37,576 nucleotides of DNA from Caldimicrobium sp. (GTDB lineage Bacteria; Desulfobacterota; Thermodesulfobacteria; Thermodesulfobacteriales; Thermodesulfobacteriaceae): contig JANXCE010000023.1 of the NCBI GenBank assembly GCA_025059715.1, forward strand, positions 1-37,576, given 5' to 3'. This document shows, one piece after another, positions 23,516-32,807 of this stretch. The position numbers and the translations under genes are program-made. The notes under the pieces were generated by a model, which made no database searches, was not told the DNA's origin, and worked only from the letters and a program-made list of their open reading frames with translations. Numbering within the stretch: position 1 is the first letter of the stretch; each line of letters starts with the position of its first letter.

Positions 23516-24628
23516 ATGATTATCATTCTTGAGCCCCATATTACCCAAGAGAGTAAAGAGTTTAAGGATCTTTTAGAATATCTTAAGCGATTTCCTCACT
23601 TACAGATAAAGGTTATGGAACATAAGGGTGTAACTCGTTCACTTATAGAAGTTCATCTTATTGGGGAGGATTATATGGTATCTCAAGAGGAGATAGAGAA
23701 TTTACCTGGTGTGGAAAAGGCTATTAAAGTAACAGCAAAATATAGACTTTTGGGTAGGCATGGTGCCTTAGGAGATTTTGGGTTCGAGTATATGGGTTTA
23801 CAATTTAGCCAGGACACTTTTCACATCTTTGCAGGTCTTTGTGCGGTAGATACCTATGAAAATACAGAAAGTATATTTAAGGCGCTGAAAGAGGTAGGGC
23901 TTTGTTGTGCCAGAATGGGGGCCTATAAACCCCGAACTTCTCCGTACGATTTTCAAGGTCATGGTAAGGCCTGTCTCCCCTGGTTATTTGATTTAGCGGG
24001 TAAGTATGGCATAAAGGTGATTGCTATGGAGGTTTTAGCTCCCCATCATATTGAGGAAATTAAGGAGGCTTTAGATGCTGCGGGCAATCCCTGTGGAGTA
24101 TTTATCCAAATTGGAACGAGAAATGCTCAGAATTTTGAACTTTTAAAAGAAGTTGGGCGACAAACAGAATTTCCTGTCTTGTACAAGAGAGGCTATGGCC
24201 TATCCCTTGAGGAAAGTCTTAATGCTGCGGAGTATATTGCCTCGGAGGGAAATACAAAAATTGTCTTTTGTCTTAGAGGCGTTAGAACCCATCTGGGCGA
24301 TCCCCACAGAAACTTGGTAGACTTTGCTCATGTTCCTGTGGTTAAGAGACTTACTAGACTTCCTGTTTGTATTGATCCTTCCCATCCTATAGGTTCAAAG
24401 GTAAAAGCACCTGACGGCATTAGAGATATTTATCATGTCACCGCCCAGGGAGTTATTGCTGGAGCTAACATGGTATTGGTAGAGTTCCATCCCTATCCCG
24501 AAAGGGCACTCTGTGATGGCCCTCAAAGTCTTCCCCTCAGTGAGCTTCCTCTCTTTATAGAATATGTTCAAAGGGTTAGAGAGACCTATTTAGAATTAAG
24601 GAAATTAGTTCAAGGGGTTAAAATTTAA
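23516..24628 (+). CDS. DAHP synthase family (class I aldolase-type) enzyme, divergent
   Basis: The layout matches T. maritima-type DAHP synthase: about 70 N-terminal residues of ferredoxin-like domain, then the KDO8P/DAHP synthase barrel. Visible are GAYKPRTSPYDFQG, FIQIGTRNAQNFELLKEVG, LYKRG, AAEYIASEGNTKI, DPSHPIGS, EFHPYPERALCDGPQSL. The four metal-ligand positions (Cys of GLCAV, His of DPSH, Glu of EFHP, Asp of CDG) are kept. Several usually invariant stretches differ: GPCSVE is GLCAVD, LRGG is ARMG and CERG is CLRG. It either starts aromatic amino-acid synthesis from PEP and erythrose 4-phosphate or is a family member with a changed substrate. GGAGGTAAAACTC precedes the ATG. First gene before the phosphomutase. 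Confidence 0.8.
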   Translation: MIIILEPHITQESKEFKDLLEYLKRFPHLQIKVMEHKGVTRSLIEVHLIGEDYMVSQEEIENLPGVEKAIKVTAKYRLLGRHGALGDFGFEYMGLQFSQDTFHIFAGLCAVDTYENTESIFKALKEVGLCCARMGAYKPRTSPYDFQGHGKACLPWLFDLAGKYGIKVIAMEVLAPHHIEEIKEALDAAGNPCGVFIQIGTRNAQNFELLKEVGRQTEFPVLYKRGYGLSLEESLNAAEYIASEGNTKIVFCLRGVRTHLGDPHRNLVDFAHVPVVKRLTRLPVCIDPSHPIGSKVKAPDGIRDIYHVTAQGVIAGANMVLVEFHPYPERALCDGPQSLPLSELPLFIEYVQRVRETYLELRKLVQGVKI

Positions 24629-24648
24629 AATAGTAAAAGGAGTGGGTT

Positions 24649-26022
24649 ATGAAAGTAAATCCCTACATTTTCCGGGAATATGACATAAGAGGTAAAGTAG
24701 GAGAAGATTTGACTGAAGAAAGTGCTAATCTAATTGGTAGAGCCTATGGAACTTTAGTTAAAAGAAAGGGTGGTAAGAGGGTTATTTGTGGAAGAGATGG
24801 TAGGCTTTCAGGACCTGTTTTGCAGAATGCTCTAATAGAAGGTATCACCTCTTCTGGTATTGATGTTATTGATATTGGGGTTACTCCTACTCCTGTTATG
24901 TATTTTTCACTATTTAGGATAGAAGGTTTGGGAGGGGGGATTCAGGTAACGGGATCCCATAATCCTCCTGAATTTAATGGCTTTAAAATCTGTGTAGGAA
25001 AAGATACTATTTTTGGAAGGGAGATCCAAAGGCTAAGAGAAATAATTGAGGAACAGGACTTTGAGAAAGGCGTGGGCAAAGTCACTCAGAGAGAGGTGCT
25101 TGAAGATTATTTACACTTTCTTCAAGAAAACATAAAACTTGATAGACCACTAAGGGTTGCCCTTGACCCAGGAAACGGGGTTTGTGCTTTAACTGCCCCT
25201 GAGATTTTCAGAAGATTAGGATGTGAAGTTTTTTGTCTCTTTTGTGAAGTGGATGGAACCTTCCCCCATCATCATCCTGATCCAGTAGTTCCTGAAAATT
25301 TGAGATATCTAAAGGAGACAGTTCTTCGTGAGGGGCTTGAGGTAGGTATTGGCTATGACGGAGATGGAGATAGGATTGGAGTCATAGATGAAAGAGGGAA
25401 TATCATCTGGGGAGATCAGTTGTTGATGATTTTTGCGGAAGATCTATTAAAGAGACATCCCTCTGCTAAGATTATTGCAGAAGTTAAGTGTTCAAGGATT
25501 CTCTATAGAAGGATAGAGGAACTGGGTGGTGTGCCAATTATGTGGAAAACAGGTCATTCTCTCATTAAAGGAAAGATGAAGGAGGAAGGAGCTTTACTTG
25601 CGGGTGAAATGAGCGGACACATCTTTTTTGGAGATAGATGGTTTGGATTTGATGATGGCGTGTATGCCAGTCTGAGACTTGCAGAAATTCTCTCCAGAGG
25701 TTCTAAACCTCTTTCCTCCTTTTTAGAGGAGCTACCAAAGATGGTTTCTACACCAGAAATAAGAACTCCCTGTCCTGATGAAGTCAAATTTAAGGTGGTA
25801 GAAGATCTGGTGAAGGCTTTTAAAGAAGAGGGCTTAAAAGTAATTGATGTGGATGGCGCTCGTATTGAATTTGATGAAGGATGGGCCCTTGTGCGGGCTT
25901 CAAACACTCAACCAGTTCTTGTTCTTCGCTTTGAAGCAGAATCGGATGTCTTTCTCAAAGCTTTACAGGAAAGGGTTTATGATGCTCTACAGAAGACCTT
26001 GAAGAAATATGGAGTCTCTTAA
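24649..26022 (+). CDS. Phosphomannomutase/phosphoglucomutase
   Basis: This alpha-D-phosphohexomutase of 457 residues resembles AlgC/ManB. The N-terminus IFREYDIRG is typical. The phosphoserine loop is TGSHNPPEFNGFK, the metal loop DGDGDRIG, the sugar loop GEMSGH and the C-terminal phosphate loop RASNTQPVLVLRFE. It converts mannose or glucose 6-phosphate to the 1-phosphate, feeding nucleotide-sugar and surface-polysaccharide synthesis. It follows the DAHP-synthase-like gene by 20 bp and overlaps the next gene by 14 bp. Confidence 0.92.
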   Translation: MKVNPYIFREYDIRGKVGEDLTEESANLIGRAYGTLVKRKGGKRVICGRDGRLSGPVLQNALIEGITSSGIDVIDIGVTPTPVMYFSLFRIEGLGGGIQVTGSHNPPEFNGFKICVGKDTIFGREIQRLREIIEEQDFEKGVGKVTQREVLEDYLHFLQENIKLDRPLRVALDPGNGVCALTAPEIFRRLGCEVFCLFCEVDGTFPHHHPDPVVPENLRYLKETVLREGLEVGIGYDGDGDRIGVIDERGNIIWGDQLLMIFAEDLLKRHPSAKIIAEVKCSRILYRRIEELGGVPIMWKTGHSLIKGKMKEEGALLAGEMSGHIFFGDRWFGFDDGVYASLRLAEILSRGSKPLSSFLEELPKMVSTPEIRTPCPDEVKFKVVEDLVKAFKEEGLKVIDVDGARIEFDEGWALVRASNTQPVLVLRFEAESDVFLKALQERVYDALQKTLKKYGVS

Positions 26023-26479
26023 GAAATTAACTCTCTCCCTCCAATTACCTCCTAAGATTAAAGAAAACCTCAAGGTTATGCTTCATATTAAAGAACTTTG
26101 GGGAAAGCTCTTTAGGGAAAAAGCGAATCAGATTGTTCCCCTTTATTTTCAGGATGAAACTCTATACATAGGTGTGGACGATCATTATGAGTTACAGGAA
26201 CTCCAGATAAACTATCTTGGTCTTTTAGAAAAGATGAAAGGTCTTTATCCTTCAACCCAAGAATTTCCTATAAAAAATCTAAGGTTTGTCTTTTGGAGAA
26301 GGGTAGGGGAAAGGGGGGTTCCATCCTGGAAGATTTCCTTTTCACCGGAAGATTGGAGGTCCCTTAAGTTGAGTTGCTCAGAGATAAAAGATCCTTATCT
26401 TAGGCAACTTTTTCAAAGACTAATAAAGAGCTATATAAGAGTTCATACTTCAGATTCTATCTCGAGGAAAAGAATTTAA
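26009..26479 (+). CDS. DUF721/DciA-like protein
   Basis: The 156-residue protein has an N-terminal helical part (KIKENLKVMLHIKELWGKLF) with the conserved Trp, then NQIVPLYFQDETLYIGVDDHYELQELQ, a strand-turn-strand pattern close to DUF721/DciA proteins (W..vvG..la.h..P..l.dgtL.V.v.s...a.eL). DciA helps load the replicative helicase DnaB in bacteria that lack DnaC. The C-terminal 60 residues are not part of the core. Assignment is by motif reading only. It overlaps the mutase gene by 14 bp. Confidence 0.5.
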   Translation: MESLKKLTLSLQLPPKIKENLKVMLHIKELWGKLFREKANQIVPLYFQDETLYIGVDDHYELQELQINYLGLLEKMKGLYPSTQEFPIKNLRFVFWRRVGERGVPSWKISFSPEDWRSLKLSCSEIKDPYLRQLFQRLIKSYIRVHTSDSISRKRI

Positions 26480-26483
26480 CCTC

Positions 26484-26512
26484 TTGATTTTGGGCGCAAT
26501 ATAGGGTATTAA
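26484..26512 (+). promoter_or_regulatory. Candidate promoter for the third Usp gene
   Basis: TTGATT (26484-26489) and TATTAA (26507-26512), 17 bp apart, precede the Usp ATG at 26551 and its strong GGAGGAGG ribosome site. Confidence 0.4.
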
Positions 26513-26550
26513 AGAAGAGAGAGTCTGAAAATATAGGAGGAGGTGGTCCT

Positions 26551-27024
26551 ATGGAAGAGATTAGAAAGATATTAGTGCCTGTTGATTTTTCAGAGGTAGC
26601 TCCAGTAGTAGCCAAATGGGCTAAGGGCTTTGCTAAGCAAATGAAGGCAAAAATTATTGTAGCATATGTTTTAGAGGATCTCTCAACATATGAAGGCATC
26701 TATGTGGATATTAAAACTCTCACCGAACTTGAAAATACTCTTTTAGAGGGTGCCAAAAAATCAATGGAGGACTTTATCAAAGAAAACTTCTCTGATTATA
26801 CTGAGGTAGAAACAGTGATTGAAAAGGGAGATGTTGTAGAAACTTTAATTAGAATTGCCCAAGATCAAGGAGTAGATCTAATTGTAATGGGAACTCACGG
26901 TAGAAAGGGGCTTGATAAGATACTTTTTGGAAGTGTGGCGGAAGGGGTGGTGAAAAATTCTCCTATACCTGTGGTTACTATTAATCCCTATAGAGCAGGA
27001 TTAATTAAAGCAGAGGAGGATTAG
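26551..27024 (+). CDS. Universal stress protein, UspA family, ATP-binding type
   Basis: This 157-residue Usp domain begins RKILVPVDFSEVAPVVAKWA, with the ATP motif GTHGRKGLDKILFGS and a terminal SPIPVVTINPY. It has a very strong GGAGGAGGTGG ribosome site. It stands at the end of the plus-strand group and is convergent with the CpoB-like gene 10 bp away. No fixed partner is evident. Confidence 0.9.
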   Translation: MEEIRKILVPVDFSEVAPVVAKWAKGFAKQMKAKIIVAYVLEDLSTYEGIYVDIKTLTELENTLLEGAKKSMEDFIKENFSDYTEVETVIEKGDVVETLIRIAQDQGVDLIVMGTHGRKGLDKILFGSVAEGVVKNSPIPVVTINPYRAGLIKAEED

Positions 27025-27033
27025 GTGTTAGCA

Positions 27034-28095
27034 CTACTTTAACTCTCTTAATTTTTTTTCAGCCTCTTTAGCCTCTATCGTTCCGGGATAATTTTTAATA
27101 ACCTTTTTAAGTAAAATTTCTGCTGCTTTTTTATCTTTTAAGGCTAAGAAGGCCTCTGCTTGTCTAAGGATGGCTTTGGGTTTTAAGGGATTAGCTCCAG
27201 GCATCTCAATTAACTTTTGATATTCTAAGATAGCTGTTTCAAAGTCCTTTTCTTTCATGGCAATCTCTCCAAGATAGAAGTAACTTTGCCCAATCCATTT
27301 TCCCTTGGGGAATCTTTGAACATACTCCTCCCAGGTTGATTTTGCTTCCTTAAGATTTCCCTTTTCATAATGACTAAAGGCTTTTTGATATAGGTCGTCT
27401 TCTTTAAGAGGTGTTTTGGCGGAAGCTATGGTTTTATTTTCATTGGTTTTGTTTTCCTTGGTTTTGTCCACTAAGGGTTGTCCTTTTGGTGGAGTTTCCA
27501 TTAAGGTAACATTAGCGATAGGTTGACTTAAGGTTTTATGGTCAGAGGGTTGAAGTGGGCCTTGTGGTGGACTTAGAGGTTGACTTGGAGGTGGAGTTGG
27601 AGGCGGACTTGGAGGTGGAGTTGGAGGTGCACTTGGAGGTTGACTTGGAGGTGAAGCTTGAGTTAGATTGGAAATCAAATCTTTAATTCTTGCTAATTCT
27701 TCAATTTTTGTTTCAATTTTTTTGATCCTTAAATTTTGGGCTTCAATTTTACTATTAAGTTCTTCCAGGGCTTTTCTTTGGTTTTTACCCTCTGCTTCTC
27801 TTTGAAAGTGCATTTCTTCCATTTTACTCTGCAAAAGGGCAAGTTCTCTCTTTGTTTCTTCAAGATCGGAAGTCATCTTAATTTGGGCCTGAAGGAATCT
27901 ATCAGTAAATTCTTTAGTAAGTTTACTCTCCATCATATCAACTTTCCTTTCAAGTTCCGCAATCCTATTTGCTTGCCTCTGAGAGAGAGTCTCAAGATTC
28001 AGAATTTTTATCTTTAAAGAGGAAACATCATCCTGTTGAAGGGCAACACATCCAGAGAATAGAAATAGGGAAAATACGAGATATAATAATCTCAT
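27034..28095 (-). CDS. CpoB/YbgF-like lipoprotein with coiled coil, Pro-rich linker and TPRs
   Basis: The lipobox LFSGC places lipidation at Cys16. Residues about 20-140 form a long heptad coiled coil. A proline-rich linker (about 148-180: SPPP, TPPP, SQPP units) follows, and three TPR-like repeats fill about 228-350 (DLYQKAFSHYEKGNLKEAKS, SYFYLGEIAMKEKDFETAIL, AILRQAEAFLALKDKKAAEI). This is the plan of CpoB/YbgF, a periplasmic Tol-Pal-associated coordinator of outer-membrane constriction and peptidoglycan synthesis. No tol or pal genes are nearby; it ends the recJ-dgt-formyltransferase run. The linker is longer than usual. Confidence 0.72.
   Translation of the reverse strand: MRLLYLVFSLFLFSGCVALQQDDVSSLKIKILNLETLSQRQANRIAELERKVDMMESKLTKEFTDRFLQAQIKMTSDLEETKRELALLQSKMEEMHFQREAEGKNQRKALEELNSKIEAQNLRIKKIETKIEELARIKDLISNLTQASPPSQPPSAPPTPPPSPPPTPPPSQPLSPPQGPLQPSDHKTLSQPIANVTLMETPPKGQPLVDKTKENKTNENKTIASAKTPLKEDDLYQKAFSHYEKGNLKEAKSTWEEYVQRFPKGKWIGQSYFYLGEIAMKEKDFETAILEYQKLIEMPGANPLKPKAILRQAEAFLALKDKKAAEILLKKVIKNYPGTIEAKEAEKKLRELK
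27566..27655 (-). repeat. Degenerate tandem repeats coding the Pro-rich linker
   Basis: Units of about 12 bp related to GGAGGTGGAGTT and GGAGGCGGACTT (plus-strand sense) repeat through the segment and encode Pro-Pro-(Ser/Thr)-Pro on the minus strand. Such DNA can change length by slippage. Confidence 0.75.
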
Positions 28096-28146
28096 TTTAC
28101 ATCCTCCAAAATTGATTAATATTTTAACAATATTTTACATTAACCT

Positions 28147-28953
28147 CTATTTAATGTTTTGAAAAGAGGCAGCCACATAGTTATCCACTTCCCTGGTGAG
28201 GTCCACGGGTAGGGCTTGGCAATCCCAAGCTATCCTTCCCTCTGAAAAGTATTTTAGTGTTAATACAATTAGTGGCAACTCCCTCTTTACACCTTCACTT
28301 CTGATCTTTCTAAAAAGGGCATTGCCTTCTCCCTCTTTTTCTCTCAATCCCTTTAAATGATACTTTAAAAGAATCTTTTCGGTTTCTATCCATAGAGGTT
28401 CAAATTCTGGGGTTCTAAGAGAAAATCTAACAAAGGTTAGAGGGGGGCCTTCATCAAGTTCGGTAGTAACTCTGTGGATCATAATACCTGTTTCTGCACT
28501 TCGTGCACTAATTAATTGCCAGATAACTTCTTGCCAAGTTCCCTTTGGACCGCCAGGTAGGGCAGGGTGAAGGTTGAGTAGGGGAATTTTTTCACAAAAT
28601 TCAGGTGATACTATCCACATATAGCCTGCAAGCATTCCAAGATCTACCTCTTCAGGAATTCTCTGCAAGATTTCATGATGATAAAGCTTTCTCCAGAACT
28701 CAATATTTTCCTTGCGAAGTTCTGGTTTGAATTTTAATGCAGAGAAGGTTATTACCCTTAATCCCATCTCCTTTTCCGCTGTGTCAATAAAAAGGCGCGC
28801 CATGGGAGTTTCTTCTCTTTCCTTGCTTACAAATACATAGCTAATGTTTAGGTTCAAATTACCCTTGACAACCTCGTTGTAAACTACCTGAAGAAGTTTG
28901 AAAGAGGCTTCATCTCTGGCAGTTGTAAACCAACCTATTCTTAGAGGCCTCAT
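28147..28953 (-). CDS. Formyltransferase-family protein
   Basis: The 268-residue protein has the formyltransferase catalytic pattern: LGMLAGYMWIVSPEFCEKIPLLNLHPALPGGPKGTW split as GYMWIVSPEF, then LNLHPALPGGP (catalytic Asn and His), then TELDEGPPL (catalytic Asp). This fits GART/Fmt-like hydroxymethyl- or formyl-transfer enzymes using 10-formyl-tetrahydrofolate. The N-terminus is a Rossmann-like fold (RIGWFTTARDEASF) but lacks typical PurN details, and an extra C-terminal helical part of about 90 residues is present, so the substrate is uncertain. Its ATG directly follows the dGTPase stop (TAGATG). Confidence 0.72.
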   Translation of the reverse strand: MRPLRIGWFTTARDEASFKLLQVVYNEVVKGNLNLNISYVFVSKEREETPMARLFIDTAEKEMGLRVITFSALKFKPELRKENIEFWRKLYHHEILQRIPEEVDLGMLAGYMWIVSPEFCEKIPLLNLHPALPGGPKGTWQEVIWQLISARSAETGIMIHRVTTELDEGPPLTFVRFSLRTPEFEPLWIETEKILLKYHLKGLREKEGEGNALFRKIRSEGVKRELPLIVLTLKYFSEGRIAWDCQALPVDLTREVDNYVAASFQNIK

Positions 28954-30030
28954 CTATATAAACCCTCCTAAGGGAATATTTATTCCCCATGGTTTTGGAA
29001 TAAAGTGCTCCGCATACTCATAAAGGGCAAAGCGATCAGTCATACCCGAGATATAGTCAGCAATAAGTCTTTCCTTACTCTCTTCGGGAAACAGGTCTTT
29101 AACTTTTATGAAATATTCTATGTTTTCGAAATGTTGGCTATAGTATTCAAAGAGAGTATACAAAATTTTTTTGGCTTTTTCAAATTCTCGGCGTACTATA
29201 GGAGAAAAATATACTCGCTCATAGAGAAAATCTCTCATCTTTTCTAAGGCAGAGAGTTTTTCAGGCTCCATGTTAATTCTCTTGTAGTTTTCCTCTATAG
29301 TACCCCTTAGTAAACTTTTTATGAGGGTGTCAATTCTTTTAGCATGGGTATTGCCCAGTTGTTTTTTTACTATTTCAGGAAGTTCCCTTTCTTCTATAAT
29401 GCCTGCTCTTATAGCATCGTCAATATCATGATTTACATAGGCAATGATATCAGAAAATCTTACTACTTGAGCCTCTAAGGGAAGATCTTCCTCTTCCTCA
29501 ACTACTATAGTGCCCTTCCCTTTAGAGTGTCTAAGGATTCCCATTCTAACTTCATAAGTCAGATTAAGGCCACGACCCTCCTTCTCTAAGTAATCAACTA
29601 CCCGTAAGCTTTGTTCGTAGTGTCGGAAACCACCTTCAAGAATTTCATTTAACACCTCTTCTCCTGCGTGTCCGAAGGGTGTATGCCCAAGATCATGACC
29701 TAAAGCAATGGCTTCAGTGAGGTCACTATTCAATCTCAGAGCAGTGGCAATAGTGCGGGCTATTTGAGCAACTTCTAAGGTATGGGTTAAACGAGTTCTA
29801 TAATGATCTCCTCTTGGAGCAAGAAAGACCTGAGTTTTATGTTTAAGCCTTCGGAAGGCCTTAGAGTGAATAATTCTATCTCTATCTCTTTCATAGGCAG
29901 TGCGAATTTCACATTCATCTTCGGCTCTTAGACGCCCTTTGGAAAATTTAGATTTTTTTGCCTCTGGAGCTAAATAATGGAGTTCCTCTTCCTCCTTTAT
30001 TTCTCTCAGTTTAAGCCTTAAAGTCTTCAA
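28954..30030 (-). CDS. dGTPase-like HD-domain deoxyguanosinetriphosphate triphosphohydrolase
   Basis: The 358-residue HD hydrolase has [40 protein letters not shown] and [16 protein letters not shown], with the metal ligands H...HD...D in [13 protein letters not shown]. Members cut dNTPs to deoxynucleoside and tripolyphosphate. The length matches the short, dGTPase-like type 2 group, whose preferred nucleotide varies. The start overlaps recJ by 20 bp. Confidence 0.9.
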   Translation of the reverse strand: MKTLRLKLREIKEEEELHYLAPEAKKSKFSKGRLRAEDECEIRTAYERDRDRIIHSKAFRRLKHKTQVFLAPRGDHYRTRLTHTLEVAQIARTIATALRLNSDLTEAIALGHDLGHTPFGHAGEEVLNEILEGGFRHYEQSLRVVDYLEKEGRGLNLTYEVRMGILRHSKGKGTIVVEEEEDLPLEAQVVRFSDIIAYVNHDIDDAIRAGIIEERELPEIVKKQLGNTHAKRIDTLIKSLLRGTIEENYKRINMEPEKLSALEKMRDFLYERVYFSPIVRREFEKAKKILYTLFEYYSQHFENIEYFIKVKDLFPEESKERLIADYISGMTDRFALYEYAEHFIPKPWGINIPLGGFI

Positions 30031-31684
30031 CTTTAAGCTCCAATTTCATAGAATAATTATTAAAATATGGTACCGCCGCCAATAATTTAACCTTTGAGGG
30101 TAAAACTTGATTGAAACAGATAGCTGTGATTTCCTGTGAGCCTTCTCTTAATGACAATTTTGTGTGTTTTTCCTTTAATATTTCAAAATCTTTGATTTCA
30201 AAGTTTTTGATAACTAAAAGAGGGGGAGTGTGAGATAGACCAAAGGGAGGCATCTCTTTGATCGCTAATTGATTTTCTTCTAATAGAAGCTCAGTTAGAT
30301 TGGTTTGGCCATCTATAAACAAAAATTTTTCTCTTTTCTCATACTCTATCCCTAATTGTTTTATAATATTCTTAAATTCAGTTATTTTCTCTTTATAAAG
30401 GCTGAAGCCAAAGGCCCGTTGATGCCCCCCTAATTCAATAAAGTTATCTTTAAAGCTCCAAAGTTTTTCTAACAAATTGATGCCTTCAGGTGAGCGAGCA
30501 GAACCATAGGCAATTCCATTTTCTATACTCAATAAAAACACAGGTTTTTCATATTGATTTTTTAATCTATTAGCCAAAAGTCCTAACATGCCCTTAGGAA
30601 TACCTTCAAATATTCCTAAGACCACGGAGGAGCTTTCCTCTATTATCAAATTATTCTGAATCTTATCCCAAAGCTCTATCTCCAAGTTTTGTCTCTTTTG
30701 ATTAAGACTGAGCATTTCTGCAATATTAGCTTCAATTTCTTGGGGAGTTGTGCTTTTAAGTAAATTAAAACAGACCTCTGGCTTTCCTAATCTTCCACAG
30801 GCATTGATAGAGGAAATGATCTTGTAATAGAGGTCTTCCTCAGTTAAAGGATATTTCAAATTTAAACTGGAGAAAAGGGTTCTCAGGGCTGGATGAGCAG
30901 GGTTTGCCAGATCGCGAAAACCAAAATAGGTTATTACTCTGTTATCCCCTAATAGGGGAACCATGTCCGCAAGGGTAGCTATGGCTACAAGTTCTAAGTA
31001 TTCTCTAAGAGAAGGAGGCTTTCCAGTGGTAAAAAAACCCCTTTGATAAAGATAAGTCCTTAAGGCTCTTATTAAGGCTAAGACAACTCCTGCACCACAA
31101 ATATGGTGAAGACTTGAGTCCTTAGGAGTAAACTTGTTAGTGATTACCCAAGTTTGAGGCCTCTCTCTTACCTCGTGATGATCCGTTACAATCACATCTA
31201 TTCCCAGAGCTTTTGCTTCATTTACAGTCTCATATGCGGAAATACCTACATCAACCGTAATGATTAGTTTGACTCCGGCCTCTTTAAAAATAGGAAGGAA
31301 TTTACTATGAAAACCATAACCTTCCCTGTTCTTATCAGGCAGTAACACAAAGGGTTCCTTTTGGGATATTTTATGTAGAAAATCATATAATATATAGCTA
31401 CCTATAATTCCATCCGCATCAGAATCACCATAAATACCAATTTTTTCATTATTTTTTAAAGCATCTTCAATCCTTTTTACTGCAAGATCCATTTCAGGAA
31501 TTTCAAAGGGATTTCCCAAATCACTCAATTGAGGATGTAGAAACTGATAGGCAGAGTTAATGTTGTCAAAACCCTTATTTATGAGGATTTGGGAAATGAG
31601 AGGAGTAAAGCACCCTTCTCTTACAAAGTGATACCATAAATCACGGTCCGGTAATCTTTGAACCCAGAGTTTCCACTCGTGCAT
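30011..31684 (-). CDS. recJ: Single-stranded-DNA exonuclease RecJ
   Basis: This 5'-3' exonuclease of the DHH phosphoesterase family acts in repair and recombination. Motifs are [16 protein letters not shown] (usually YDxDG-type), [17 protein letters not shown] and, in the DHHA1 part, [15 protein letters not shown]. It carries an N-terminal RecJ lead-in ([16 protein letters not shown]) and an OB-fold C-terminal part. At 557 residues it is of normal length. First gene of a four-gene minus run, divergent from galE. Confidence 0.92.
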   Translation of the reverse strand: MHEWKLWVQRLPDRDLWYHFVREGCFTPLISQILINKGFDNINSAYQFLHPQLSDLGNPFEIPEMDLAVKRIEDALKNNEKIGIYGDSDADGIIGSYILYDFLHKISQKEPFVLLPDKNREGYGFHSKFLPIFKEAGVKLIITVDVGISAYETVNEAKALGIDVIVTDHHEVRERPQTWVITNKFTPKDSSLHHICGAGVVLALIRALRTYLYQRGFFTTGKPPSLREYLELVAIATLADMVPLLGDNRVITYFGFRDLANPAHPALRTLFSSLNLKYPLTEEDLYYKIISSINACGRLGKPEVCFNLLKSTTPQEIEANIAEMLSLNQKRQNLEIELWDKIQNNLIIEESSSVVLGIFEGIPKGMLGLLANRLKNQYEKPVFLLSIENGIAYGSARSPEGINLLEKLWSFKDNFIELGGHQRAFGFSLYKEKITEFKNIIKQLGIEYEKREKFLFIDGQTNLTELLLEENQLAIKEMPPFGLSHTPPLLVIKNFEIKDFEILKEKHTKLSLREGSQEITAICFNQVLPSKVKLLAAVPYFNNYSMKLELKVEDFKA

Positions 31685-31808
31685 GTTCCTTTATAATTTA
31701 ACATGTTGAAAAAAAATGAAAATATGATAGAACCATAAAAATTAAAGTATTTTTTTATATAAATTATTAAACAAATGGGGAAATTCTTATAGGGAAAAAG
31801 GGGACACT

Positions 31809-32795
31809 ATGGGGTTAAAAGATCCAATAAGGGTGGTAGTGACTGGTGGAGCTGGATATATAGGAAGTCATGTGGCTAAACTTTTGGTAAAGAGGGGCTA
31901 TGAGGTTTTGGTAATTGATAATTTAGCCAGCAGTTCGGGAAAGAATTTGCTTTACGGAGAATTTTATCCCTTAGATTTAGCGAATGAGGAGGGGCTTTGT
32001 GAGTTATTTAGGGAAAAGATGCCCGATGTGGTTATGCATTTTGCTGCTTACATTGTAGTTCCTGAGAGTGTGGAGCATCCCTTGAAATACTATTACAACA
32101 ATGTGGGGAACACTTTACGATTACTTTCTGCTATGCAAAGGGCTGGTATTAAAAACTTCATTTTTTCCTCCTCAGCTGCAGTGTATGGTATTCCGGAAAG
32201 TATTCCCGTTGAAGAGACTGCGCCTTTAAATCCCATAAGTCCCTATGGAGAGTCCAAGGCTATGGTAGAGAAGATTTTAAGAGATATGAGCTTGGCAGGA
32301 GAATTGAGATATGTATCTTTGAGGTATTTCAATGTAGCAGGAGCGGATCCCGAGGGAGAGATTGGTCCTACCTACACGCAGCCTACCCATCTTATTTTGA
32401 GAGCTCTTAAAACTGCCAAAGGGGAGTTTCCTTTTTTGGAGATTTATGGGACTGATTACCCCACTCCTGACGGAACTTGTGTCAGAGACTATATTCATGT
32501 TATGGACTTAGCGGAGGCTCATATTTTAGCCATGGAATACCTATTGTCTGGTGGTTCCTCGGAAGTTCTAAATTGTGGATATGGTAAAGGTCATTCTGTT
32601 AGAGAGGTAGTTAAATTAGCAAAGGCGGTAACTGGGATAGATTTTGAGGTTAGAGAGACTGGTCGGAGACCAGGAGATCCTCCTGTACTTGTGGCAAAAG
32701 TAGAGAAGATCAAGAGAGTGTTAGGATTCAGGCCTAAGTATGAGGATCTTTTTTTAATTATTAAACATGCTTGGGAGTGGGAGAGAAAGAATTAA
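31809..32795 (+). CDS. galE: UDP-glucose 4-epimerase
   Basis: This extended short-chain dehydrogenase of 328 residues interconverts UDP-glucose and UDP-galactose with NAD. The NAD loop is VTGGAGYIGSHV, the catalytic Ser lies in FSSSAAVYG, the Tyr-x-x-x-Lys in SPYGESKAM, and RYFNVAGADPEGEIGP plus PDGTCVRDYIHVMDLAEAH are GalE signatures. AAAGGGGAC lies before the ATG. It heads a plus-strand group with a flavoprotein (12 bp gap) and a transporter. It may supply sugars for the capsule locus. Confidence 0.93.
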   Translation: MGLKDPIRVVVTGGAGYIGSHVAKLLVKRGYEVLVIDNLASSSGKNLLYGEFYPLDLANEEGLCELFREKMPDVVMHFAAYIVVPESVEHPLKYYYNNVGNTLRLLSAMQRAGIKNFIFSSSAAVYGIPESIPVEETAPLNPISPYGESKAMVEKILRDMSLAGELRYVSLRYFNVAGADPEGEIGPTYTQPTHLILRALKTAKGEFPFLEIYGTDYPTPDGTCVRDYIHVMDLAEAHILAMEYLLSGGSSEVLNCGYGKGHSVREVVKLAKAVTGIDFEVRETGRRPGDPPVLVAKVEKIKRVLGFRPKYEDLFLIIKHAWEWERKN

Positions 32796-32807
32796 GGGGG
32801 TGGAATT

